64,000 nucleotides of DNA from Lachnospiraceae bacterium XPB1003 (GTDB lineage: Bacteria; Bacillota; Clostridia; Lachnospirales; Lachnospiraceae), in NCBI GenBank assembly GCA_900102065.1, contig FMVK01000014.1:1-64000 (forward strand), given 5' to 3'. The notes under the pieces are model-generated. The model was not told where the DNA came from. It saw nothing but the letters and a program-made list of their open reading frames with translations, and did no database searches. Both the position numbers and the translations under genes were made by a program. Below are positions 56,772 to 64,000 of this stretch, one piece after another (positions within the stretch are counted from its first letter, which is position 1; the number at the start of each line of letters is the position of its first letter).

Positions 56772-57714
56772 ACCTGCAAAAAAAAGTGCATTAAGAAAGC
56801 TCTTAAGTGAATTATATAATCGTACAGTTGCATGTGGGGCGAGATTATTCCTGTTGAATAACGGATCCCTCATAAGAGGCAACGAAAAGTGCAATGCATA
56901 TGTTTATGAGAGATTAAAGGACGATAAGCCTTTCATGCTCATGAGACTGGGTGTCTCGGAGATAAGATGGTTTTCTTTGTATGATCTGAAGAAGTATCAT
57001 CCCGGACGAAAGCCCGGCCCCAGAGATATGGTCTATGACTGGCCTGAAGACAATCTGGAGGAATACGGAGAAGTTTTTTCCGAGTGCTACAGAAATGCGG
57101 ATGCAGCCTGCGTTTGGTACATCTCAAAGATCGGTGAAGCGGAGATGCTTCATAAATATGCGCCGCGGGCGGCACGTCTTGATCCGGGATTTTTAAATGT
57201 GATAAATGGCTTTGATATGAAGGGGCCCTTCTGGCTGAAAGCTCTTGAAGGGAAAAAAGTCCTCGTGGTAACGCCTTTTGACGAAGCCGTAAAGCGCCAA
57301 TATGAGAGACGTAATGAAATCTATCCGGAGGGCTTCATTCCGGAATTCGGAGAGCTGATAGTTTATAAGTCCGTATGGTTCATTTCAAAAGAAAAAGAAC
57401 TTCATGATCCCAGATTCAACACATGGTTTGAAGCGCTGGAAAAACAGCGCAGGGATATAGAAAAGCTGGATTTCGATATAGCGTTGCTGGGATGCGGCCC
57501 TTTTGGAGCACCCCTTCAGGTAACCATCAGGAAGATGGGAAAGAAGTCTGTTTACCTTGGCGGTGAGCTTCAGCTGTATTTCGGCATCAAGGGTAAGCGC
57601 TGGGATAATGATACATCGGGCATTGCGAAGTATTACAACGATTCATGGATAAGTCTCACGGAAGATACCAGGCCAAGAGGCGCTGAAAGACTTGATATGA
57701 ACTGTTACTGGTAA
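56764..57714 (+). CDS. GT-D-fold-like putative glycosyltransferase
   Basis: A 316-residue protein. The segment MLMRLGVSEIRWF (58-70) resembles the RFGDGE motif of the GT-D (DUF1792) fold, and a late LLGCGPFGAPLQVTIRKMGKKSVYLGG block matches the same group's second half. The usual Asp of D-x-E is Val here, with only the Glu kept (Glu66). It is probably a transferase because of its neighbours, but the catalytic site is not standard. No membrane segment is seen. Confidence 0.65.
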   Translation: MAEPAKKSALRKLLSELYNRTVACGARLFLLNNGSLIRGNEKCNAYVYERLKDDKPFMLMRLGVSEIRWFSLYDLKKYHPGRKPGPRDMVYDWPEDNLEEYGEVFSECYRNADAACVWYISKIGEAEMLHKYAPRAARLDPGFLNVINGFDMKGPFWLKALEGKKVLVVTPFDEAVKRQYERRNEIYPEGFIPEFGELIVYKSVWFISKEKELHDPRFNTWFEALEKQRRDIEKLDFDIALLGCGPFGAPLQVTIRKMGKKSVYLGGELQLYFGIKGKRWDNDTSGIAKYYNDSWISLTEDTRPRGAERLDMNCYW

Positions 57715-57724
57715 TGTGGATGCT

Positions 57725-58927
57725 ATGAAACGGATACTGTATTTAACACATTATGACAATATGTACGGAGCCAACCGTGCGCTGCTTGATCTGGTGCTTG
57801 GAGTAAAGGCATCGGGAGAGTACGAGCCGGTGGTGGTGATACCTGCGGAAGGTGATTTTACAGATATTCTAAAGAGTAAGGGAATAGATTTTTTTATCTG
57901 CGGGATCACGCAATGGCAGGCCGTTTTCAGAGAGCCTGTTAGCTTTGCGCTGAAGAAGAGGAAGAGACTGGCCGCTATAGCCCGTGAAACGGATATATTA
58001 TATGAGCATTTTAAGGATGCGGGGATAGATATCATCCATTCCAATTCCAGTGTGATCGGTACAGGTGCTTTATTGGCAGAGAGACTGGGATGCGCCCATA
58101 TATGGCATATCAGAGAATTCGCAAGAGAGCACTACGGCATGAGATATTTTTATCCGGGAGACAGAGTAGCTGAGCTTTACGGAAAAGCAAAATGTCTTAT
58201 AGCCATTTCCGATGCGGTGTCCGATAATTGTAAAAAGAAATACCCGGATGCTAAAGTCATAAGAGTTTACGACGGCGTTGCGGCAGATAAAAAAGTGCCG
58301 GAAGAAGAGACTGAGAATAAAAAAGCTTCGGAAACAGAGACTTCGGATAAAGAGGATCATAAAAGATCGGATCGCGAAAAAACCGAATTCTTATATACGG
58401 GATATCTCTTTCCTGCCAAGCATCAGCTTGATGTCATAAAAGCTGCGGCATTATTGAAGAAAAAAAATAAAACCGGCTTCCATATCACATTTGCGGGAGA
58501 CGGGGATCCGGCCTACAGGAAGAAGCTTGAGGCATGCATCCGTAAAAACGGTCTTGAAGATAACGTGACCATAAGCGGATTCGTCAAAGACGTAAAAAGA
58601 TTGCTTGCGGAAGCTGATGTGGGTATCATAGCATCGGAATATGAAGGCTTCGGTCTGGTAACCGTTGAATATATGCTCGCAGGACTTCCCGTGATCGGAA
58701 GGAGATCGGGAGCTACACCGGAGATAGTTTCGGATGGTGAGAGCGGTATTCTGTATGATGATATAAACGGTCTGGCAGATGCCATGAACAGACTCATGGA
58801 TGATAAGAAACTCGCCGGTGAGATGGGAGTGAAGGGAGAGAAGAGAGCGAAGGCGCTTTTCACCGATACCGATAATCTGACTCAGATCATGCAGGTTTAT
58901 GATAATGGAAACAAAGAAAAAGATTAA
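57725..58927 (+). CDS. Glycosyltransferase family 4
   Basis: A 400-residue GT-B enzyme. The N-terminal domain begins MKRILYLTHYDNMYGANRALL. The C-terminal nucleotide-sugar domain has the EGFGLVTVEYMLAGLPVI motif (E-x7-E) and SGATPEIVSDGESGIL. Between the domains (~190-225) is a Glu/Lys/Thr-rich low-complexity insertion. The ATG at 57725 is chosen by similarity; GTG at 57716 is an alternative. The end overlaps the next gene. Confidence 0.9.
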   Translation: MKRILYLTHYDNMYGANRALLDLVLGVKASGEYEPVVVIPAEGDFTDILKSKGIDFFICGITQWQAVFREPVSFALKKRKRLAAIARETDILYEHFKDAGIDIIHSNSSVIGTGALLAERLGCAHIWHIREFAREHYGMRYFYPGDRVAELYGKAKCLIAISDAVSDNCKKKYPDAKVIRVYDGVAADKKVPEEETENKKASETETSDKEDHKRSDREKTEFLYTGYLFPAKHQLDVIKAAALLKKKNKTGFHITFAGDGDPAYRKKLEACIRKNGLEDNVTISGFVKDVKRLLAEADVGIIASEYEGFGLVTVEYMLAGLPVIGRRSGATPEIVSDGESGILYDDINGLADAMNRLMDDKKLAGEMGVKGEKRAKALFTDTDNLTQIMQVYDNGNKEKD

Positions 58928-59915
58928 AATTGATTTTGTGGATTTTTGGCCCGACTTTGTTAAGACGGACAATTTCTTCTATAACACGCTGATAAAGTAT
59001 TACGACGTTGAGATAAGCGATACACCCGATTACATCTTCAGCGGGGGATTTTCCGATAAGCATTTTGATTATCAGGACTGTGTGAAGATCTTCTTTACCG
59101 GAGAAAATATCGTTCCGGATTTCAATCTCTTCGATTATGCTATGGGCTTTCATTATATCGATTTCGAAGACAGGTATCTGAGGCTTCCTCTGTATGCCCT
59201 GTATTCACGTGATAAAGTCATAGAGCCTGCTCTGAAAAAGCATACATATTCGGATGAGTATTATCTGTCCAAGAAGAAGTTCTGCAACAGGGTAGTATCC
59301 AATCCTTATGCCATGGGCGAGAGAGATCACATGTTCCTCAAGCTCAATGAATATAAGGAAATCGATTCCGGCGGAAAGTACAGAAACAATGTGGGCGGAC
59401 CCGTAGCAGATAAGGTGGCTTTTGAAAAGGATTATAAATTCACTCTGGCCTTCGAGAATTCCTGCATGAACGGTTATACCACGGAAAAGATACTGGAAGC
59501 CTTTGCGGGAGATACGATCCCCGTTTACTGGGGAAGCTCGAGGATAAAGGAAGAATTCAATCCGGAATCCTTTATTGATGCCGCATCCTTCGGAAGCATC
59601 GAAGCAGCTATCGAAGAGATCAAGAGGATCGATAACGATGATGAGCTCTTCCTGAAAATGATGAAGGCTCCCATCCTTACAGACGATGTACAGGCGAAGA
59701 TGATCCTTGAAGAGGATTTTGCAGACGGATTTTTAAGACATATATTTGATCAGGATTTGGAAGTCGCAAAACGCAGGAACATGGTATATCTGGGACGCGA
59801 TTACCAGAAGAAGCTTAAGGATGCAAAGAAGGCTGTTCGCATGCTTGATGTGATAAAGAAGCCCATGCACCTCATGAATAAGGTCAGATATCAGGTTTTT
59901 TCAAAGAATAAATAA
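58905..59915 (+). CDS. Glycosyltransferase family 10 (alpha-1,3-fucosyltransferase-like)
   Basis: A 336-residue protein carrying the GT10 signature FTLAFENSCMNGYTTEKILEA and then IPVYWGSSRIKEEFNPESFI. In the family this region binds GDP-fucose. The N-terminal part (VDFWPDF..., FTGENIVPDF) also fits. It likely adds fucose or a related deoxysugar to the glycan; other donors are possible in bacteria. The ATG at 58905 has AGG ~9 nt upstream; an ATG at 58899 is too close. It overlaps the GT4 gene by 23 nt. Confidence 0.9.
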   Translation: METKKKIKIDFVDFWPDFVKTDNFFYNTLIKYYDVEISDTPDYIFSGGFSDKHFDYQDCVKIFFTGENIVPDFNLFDYAMGFHYIDFEDRYLRLPLYALYSRDKVIEPALKKHTYSDEYYLSKKKFCNRVVSNPYAMGERDHMFLKLNEYKEIDSGGKYRNNVGGPVADKVAFEKDYKFTLAFENSCMNGYTTEKILEAFAGDTIPVYWGSSRIKEEFNPESFIDAASFGSIEAAIEEIKRIDNDDELFLKMMKAPILTDDVQAKMILEEDFADGFLRHIFDQDLEVAKRRNMVYLGRDYQKKLKDAKKAVRMLDVIKKPMHLMNKVRYQVFSKNK

Positions 59916-59934
59916 GATCAGTTTTTAGGATACA

Positions 59935-61407
59935 ATGACATTTACAACACTTGAATTTGCATATTTTTTTGCGGCTGTTTTCCTTCTGTATTACATACTT
60001 CCGGGAAAATGCCAGTGGGTCATACTGCTTTTGGCTTCGGGATACTTTTATTTTCAGGTAGGTATCCCGGGCTTTTTGATGTTGTGCGCTATCGCGGTGA
60101 TCACCTGGGGAGCGGGACTCATAGTTGAGAAGGCTGTAAATAAGGCGAAAAAGAATGCTGATGGTAAGGGCTCAAATGTTGCGAGAAATGTGGCTTTCTG
60201 GAGCTCCATGCTCCTCTTTATCATTCTGTTGGTGATAATGAGACTGCCTTTCGCATCTTTCATAATGCCGTTAGGTCTGTCTTTCTATACGCTTCAGTGC
60301 ATAGGATATATCACTGAAGTCTACAGGGAAAGCACGGCAGCAGAGAAGAACTTTTTTAAGCTTGCTCTGTATGTATCTTATTTTCCACATATTTTACAGG
60401 GACCCTTTGAAGACTATAAAGAATTAAAACCTCAGCTTGATGCCGTTCATGTATTTGATGCGGATAAAGCCTACAGGGGAGCTGCAAGATTCTTATTCGG
60501 TCTTATGAAGAAGCTGGTTCTTGCTGATCGTATCGGATATATCGTTGATTCCGTATTTGAAAGTCCCGACGGTTATTACGGATTAACGGTAGTGATCGTT
60601 ATGGTGCTCTATACAATACAGCTCTATGCGGATTTTTCCGGATATATGGATATGGCTTCGGGAGTATCGCTGCTCCTTGGTATCGAGATCAGAGAGAATT
60701 TCAATGTTCCCTACGGATCAAAGTCCATGGCTGAGTTCTGGAGGAGATGGCATATGTCGCTGGGACTCTGGTTCAAGGCTTATATCTTCTATCCCTGCCT
60801 CAGGACAAAGCTTTGCATGAATATCCAGAAGCACTTCAAGACGAAGAAGAAAAAATATCTGATGAAGACGGTGCCTACGGCTATAGCGCTTACGGTGAAC
60901 TGGACTCTCATAGGACTGTGGCACGGTTTTGATGCCAATTACCTGGCTTATGACTGGTTCTGCGGACTGATAATAATCGTTTCGGAATTCCTCAGACCCG
61001 TATATGCTAAGGTAAACGATTCCGCACCGAAGGTATTCGGATCGCGTGTCATGGATGCGCTTAGGACTGTCAGGACGTTCCTCCTCGTGGCATTCAGCTT
61101 TATGTTCTTCAGGCCCGAGACCTTGGGCGATTCATTTCTTATGATGAAGGATATATTTGTAAGAGCGGACGTGAAAGCTGCGGCAATGTTTGTTTATGAT
61201 CACAGTTATGATATGTTCCTTATCACGCTTCCGCTTATCATACTTCTGGTGGCAGATATATTAAAATACAGGGAAGTTGATATCTTCCAAAAGATACACA
61301 AGTGGAATCCTGTATGCAGATGGGCGGTTTATATACTCGCTATATTACTTGTATATATATGCAAGGGCGACAGGAGTGCTGCCGGATTTGCATATTATAT
61401 CTTCTGA
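59935..61407 (+). CDS. MBOAT-family O-acyltransferase
   Basis: A 490-residue membrane protein with roughly ten helices. It resembles the alginate O-acetylase AlgI/DltB group: SYFPHILQGPFEDYKEL, FWRRWHMSLGLWFKAYIFYPC, and the active-site histidine in LIGLWHGFDANYLAYDW. These proteins move acyl groups across the membrane onto glycans or teichoic acids. The FkbH-like gene 21 nt downstream suggests a special acyl donor. Confidence 0.93.
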   Translation: MTFTTLEFAYFFAAVFLLYYILPGKCQWVILLLASGYFYFQVGIPGFLMLCAIAVITWGAGLIVEKAVNKAKKNADGKGSNVARNVAFWSSMLLFIILLVIMRLPFASFIMPLGLSFYTLQCIGYITEVYRESTAAEKNFFKLALYVSYFPHILQGPFEDYKELKPQLDAVHVFDADKAYRGAARFLFGLMKKLVLADRIGYIVDSVFESPDGYYGLTVVIVMVLYTIQLYADFSGYMDMASGVSLLLGIEIRENFNVPYGSKSMAEFWRRWHMSLGLWFKAYIFYPCLRTKLCMNIQKHFKTKKKKYLMKTVPTAIALTVNWTLIGLWHGFDANYLAYDWFCGLIIIVSEFLRPVYAKVNDSAPKVFGSRVMDALRTVRTFLLVAFSFMFFRPETLGDSFLMMKDIFVRADVKAAAMFVYDHSYDMFLITLPLIILLVADILKYREVDIFQKIHKWNPVCRWAVYILAILLVYICKGDRSAAGFAYYIF

Positions 61408-61428
61408 TAAAGGAAAACAAAGAATTAT

Positions 61429-63147
61429 ATGGCTTCATTTATAGAATTAAAGAGAAATCTGAAAAAAGACATGTCTGCATTGCCGGAGTACCGATTCGCC
61501 GTTACGGGTGACTGTGCGACTCAGCATCTTGCCACGGCTTTGAGAGGGCAGGCCTACGAGTACGGGATGAATCTCGTAATGTTCGATGCGGACTATGATG
61601 AGATCCGTGCACAGCTTATGGATCCTTCCTCGGAGCTGTATGAACATAAGCCCGAAGCGATACTTATCGATATGTGCACCGAGAAGCTCTATGAAGCTTA
61701 TTGCATGACAGCTGCGGAAGAGAGAGCCGACTTCGCGGACAGGAAGATGGAAGAGATCCTGGGATACTGGGAACATATAAAGTCCAATGTGGCCGGTACG
61801 AAGATCATACAGTTTAATTTCCCGGAGAGTGATGACAGGATATTCGGAAATTTCGCCAATTCGGTCGGATCATCATTTTTATTCCAGACCAGGAAGCTTA
61901 ATCTGTTGATGATGGAGAAAGCTTCCGAATATGCGGGAGTCTTCATCTGTGACCTGAGTGTACTGAGGGCAAGATTCGGAGATGCTGCATTCAAGGATAA
62001 TAAAATGTATTATGCGGCAAGAATGCCGTATTCCACGGATATGCTGGTGCATATATCCGATGAGGTGATGAAGATAGTGAATGCCCTCAGGGCGAAGATA
62101 AAGAAATGTGTTGTCCTGGATCTGGATAATACGCTTTGGGGCGGTGTCATAGGTGACGACGGCCTCGAAGGGATAGAGATAGGAGAGCTTGGTATCGGAA
62201 GAGCCTTCAGGGATTTTCAGCTGTGGCTAAAGGAGCTTACGAAGAGGGGGATCATACTTGCGGTATGCAGCAAGAATGATGAAGACAAGGCAAAGGAACC
62301 CTTTGAAAAACATCCCGATATGGTCCTTAAGCTTGATGATATAGCATGCTTCATCGCCAACTGGGAAGACAAGGCATCGAATATCAAGAAGATAAGAGAG
62401 ATACTTAATCTTGGCATGGACAGCTTTGTATTCCTTGATGACAATCCGTTTGAGAGGAATCTTGTAAAGAGCATGATCCCGGAGATCACTGTTCCTGATC
62501 TGCCGGAAGACCCTGCGGAATATCTCGGATATCTAAAGAGCCTGGATCTGTTTGAGACCATATCTTTTGCTGCGGATGATGCGGTAAGGACGAAGCAGTA
62601 CAGGGCGGAAGCAGAGCGCGTTAAGTCGCAGGCAGCATTTTCGGATTACAAGGATTATCTGAAGGATCTGGATATGGTGGCATATGCGGGCCCTTTCGAT
62701 ACTTTCCACTATCCCAGGATAGCGGAGCTGTCACAGCGTTCCAATCAGTTCAACTTAAGGACTGTTCGCTATACGGCAGATGAGATAAAGGCTCTTGCGG
62801 AGGATCCTTCATATATAACATTATATTTTACATTGAAGGATAAGTTCGGTGATCACGGGCTGATCAGTGTGGCTGTGATAAAGAAGGAAGATGACAGCGC
62901 GTTTATAGAGAACTGGTTTATGAGCTGCCGTGTCCTCAAGCGCACCATGGAAGAATATATAATCAACTCTATGGTCAGTGCGGTGAAGGATGCGGGGATA
63001 GGAATGATAAAGGCTGAATATATCCCTACCGCCAAGAATGCTATGGTCAAGGATATATACGGACGCATGGGATTTGAGGATCTCGGAGACGGAAAATACA
63101 GATGCGACGTTAACAGCTTTGCGATGCGGGAAACATATGTCAGCTAA
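61429..63147 (+). CDS. FkbH-like HAD-IIIC family protein
   Basis: A 572-residue protein. The N-terminal ~200 residues are SGNH-like (FAVTGDCATQHLATAL, LIDMCTEKLYEAY). A HAD-IIIC domain (~222-370) follows with VLDLDNTLWGGVIGDDG and VFLDDNPFERN. The C-terminal GNAT-like part (~440-570) has NQFNLRTVRYT and NWFMSCRVLKRTMEEYI. Known FkbH proteins load a glyceryl group from 1,3-bisphosphoglycerate onto a carrier protein. No acyl-carrier gene is seen here; it could lie beyond the window. Confidence 0.92.
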   Translation: MASFIELKRNLKKDMSALPEYRFAVTGDCATQHLATALRGQAYEYGMNLVMFDADYDEIRAQLMDPSSELYEHKPEAILIDMCTEKLYEAYCMTAAEERADFADRKMEEILGYWEHIKSNVAGTKIIQFNFPESDDRIFGNFANSVGSSFLFQTRKLNLLMMEKASEYAGVFICDLSVLRARFGDAAFKDNKMYYAARMPYSTDMLVHISDEVMKIVNALRAKIKKCVVLDLDNTLWGGVIGDDGLEGIEIGELGIGRAFRDFQLWLKELTKRGIILAVCSKNDEDKAKEPFEKHPDMVLKLDDIACFIANWEDKASNIKKIREILNLGMDSFVFLDDNPFERNLVKSMIPEITVPDLPEDPAEYLGYLKSLDLFETISFAADDAVRTKQYRAEAERVKSQAAFSDYKDYLKDLDMVAYAGPFDTFHYPRIAELSQRSNQFNLRTVRYTADEIKALAEDPSYITLYFTLKDKFGDHGLISVAVIKKEDDSAFIENWFMSCRVLKRTMEEYIINSMVSAVKDAGIGMIKAEYIPTAKNAMVKDIYGRMGFEDLGDGKYRCDVNSFAMRETYVS

Positions 63148-64000
63148 AAAAAGTTATAAATACTCCGCAGAGAGTATCATCATAATGGTACTTGCGGTCA
63201 TATTCATGATATCGGTAGTTACTCATTATCAGGATTATACATTCTGGTATGATGAACTCTGCACCATATCTTTTGTGCGCCTGCCAAGATCCCTTGGCGA
63301 GCTTATGCATATCTTTCTTACGGATGAGGTGACCAATCTGCCACTGTATGATGTCATACTCTGGTTCTGGTACAGGATAGTCCCTCATACGGAAGGCTTT
63401 TTACTTTTCCCCAATCTGATCTTTTATATAACAGGTGTTCTCGGCCTCACTGGTCTCTTAAAGAAGGTGACGGGCAATGACAGAGCAGGACTTATCTTTA
63501 CTTTCCTTGCTTTTGCCAATCCCTTCGCTGTTAAGTCTGTCATCAATGAGCTCAGAGCTTATGCGCTCCTGTATATGTTCGCATCTCTTACTCTTATGAA
63601 TTTCATTCAAAGGATACCCGAGATCGGACTCAAGGAAGAAGCGGGAAAGAGGGTGGCTTTTTCGCTCTCATTACTTGCTCTTTCCTTTACCCATTTCTTC
63701 GGAGTGCTCTTTGCTGCAGAACTCTTTGCAGTGGAGCTGTTGCTTAGGATCAGGCGGAAAAAGGGCAGGAGATTCACGGAGATCATAGGCGTATATCTGA
63801 TCCCCTTAGTCTGCTGTGGCATATGGGTCATGTGTGCCATGAGCATGAAGAGGAGAAATATCGAATCCTTTTGGGTGGACGTACCGGGGATAAAGGAGAT
63901 ATTCGGCGCAGTCAATTCGGTATGCGGCCATATCCCGGCTCTGACGGTATTCATCGGTCTGGTGATGATAGCATATGTGATATTTGTACTGATCACAAAG
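63137..64000 (+). CDS. Multi-pass membrane glycosyltransferase (GT39/ArnT-like), cut by window end
   Basis: The frame runs from ATG 63137 to the window edge (288 codons) without a stop. The N-terminus has a helix (~14-32), then a loop with HYQDYTFWYDELCT. The W-x-D-E pattern is the acidic motif of GT-C membrane transferases. At least six further helices and LSFTHFFGVLF follow, typical of ArnT/PMT-like proteins that use lipid-linked sugars. It overlaps the FkbH gene by 11 nt. The 3' end is missing. Confidence 0.85.
   Translation, partial: MSAKKSYKYSAESIIIMVLAVIFMISVVTHYQDYTFWYDELCTISFVRLPRSLGELMHIFLTDEVTNLPLYDVILWFWYRIVPHTEGFLLFPNLIFYITGVLGLTGLLKKVTGNDRAGLIFTFLAFANPFAVKSVINELRAYALLYMFASLTLMNFIQRIPEIGLKEEAGKRVAFSLSLLALSFTHFFGVLFAAELFAVELLLRIRRKKGRRFTEIIGVYLIPLVCCGIWVMCAMSMKRRNIESFWVDVPGIKEIFGAVNSVCGHIPALTVFIGLVMIAYVIFVLITK

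Overview
The window is a piece of a Firmicutes chromosome, most likely Lachnospiraceae (Butyrivibrio or a close relative). The evidence is a complete central butyrate-forming operon (thl-crt-hbd-bcd-etfB-etfA), NfnAB, NADP-dependent glutamate dehydrogenase, meso-diaminopimelate dehydrogenase, strong AGGAGG-type ribosome binding sites, frequent TTG starts, and many GGDEF and phosphorelay proteins. The genus is an inference; no complete rRNA is present to prove it. Most genes lie on the + strand, running away from an rRNA operon whose 23S 3' end opens the window.

Layout. 1-560: 23S 3' end, then tRNA-Asn, tRNA-Glu and tRNA-Cys and a terminator, with no 5S gene. 566-1528 (-): PAS/GAF-like protein. 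1708-8996: six tightly packed genes (SpoVK/CbbX-type AAA+ ATPase, uridine phosphorylase, prmA, rsmE, cysteine desulfurase, hybrid histidine kinase). 9000-14601: short-chain dehydrogenase, secreted SH3-NlpC/P60 hydrolase, hpf, an orphan gene, ddh and thiN. 14694-20992: butyrate operon with its own promoter and terminator. 20999-28255: orphan HPt protein, a WecG/TagA-like small protein, then a CdaR-type regulator leading ftsE-ftsX-M23 peptidase-ctpA, a cell-division and wall-hydrolysis operon. 28268-33243: acyltransferase, a U32-like protein, an ECF sigma/anti-sigma pair, and a membrane diguanylate cyclase.

33304-43184: a PadR regulator with twin operators, co-transcribed with an unusual flavodoxin/SCP2/membrane fusion. 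Then comes a small DUF3781-SAP-MBL operon whose promoter carries an SOS (LexA) box identical to the one before uvrBA. uvrB, uvrA and trmO follow. 43296-50959: second membrane diguanylate cyclase, a 12-nt degenerate tandem repeat, a 1975-residue DUF4011-type SF1 helicase with a transglutaminase-like N-terminal domain and an apparently degenerate nuclease domain, and a convergent small membrane protein. 51052-55053: nfnA-nfnB and gdhA, each with a good promoter, linking redox balancing to ammonia assimilation. 55221-55661: YkgJ-like Cys-cluster protein.

55788-64000: a surface-polysaccharide locus (epimerase, GT-D-like protein, GT4, GT10 fucosyltransferase, MBOAT acyltransferase, FkbH-like HAD protein, membrane GT39-like transferase cut by the window end). 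The genes overlap or nearly touch and probably form one transcript.

No insertion sequence, prophage, CRISPR array or recombinase was seen. No gene-free stretch exceeds 300 bases. The points most worth a second look are the SOS-box-controlled DUF3781-SAP-MBL operon, the DUF4011 helicase architecture, the PadR twin-operator cassette with its three-module oxidoreductase, the WalR-like box before the NlpC/P60 gene, and the FkbH/MBOAT pair in a fucosyltransferase-containing glycan locus.
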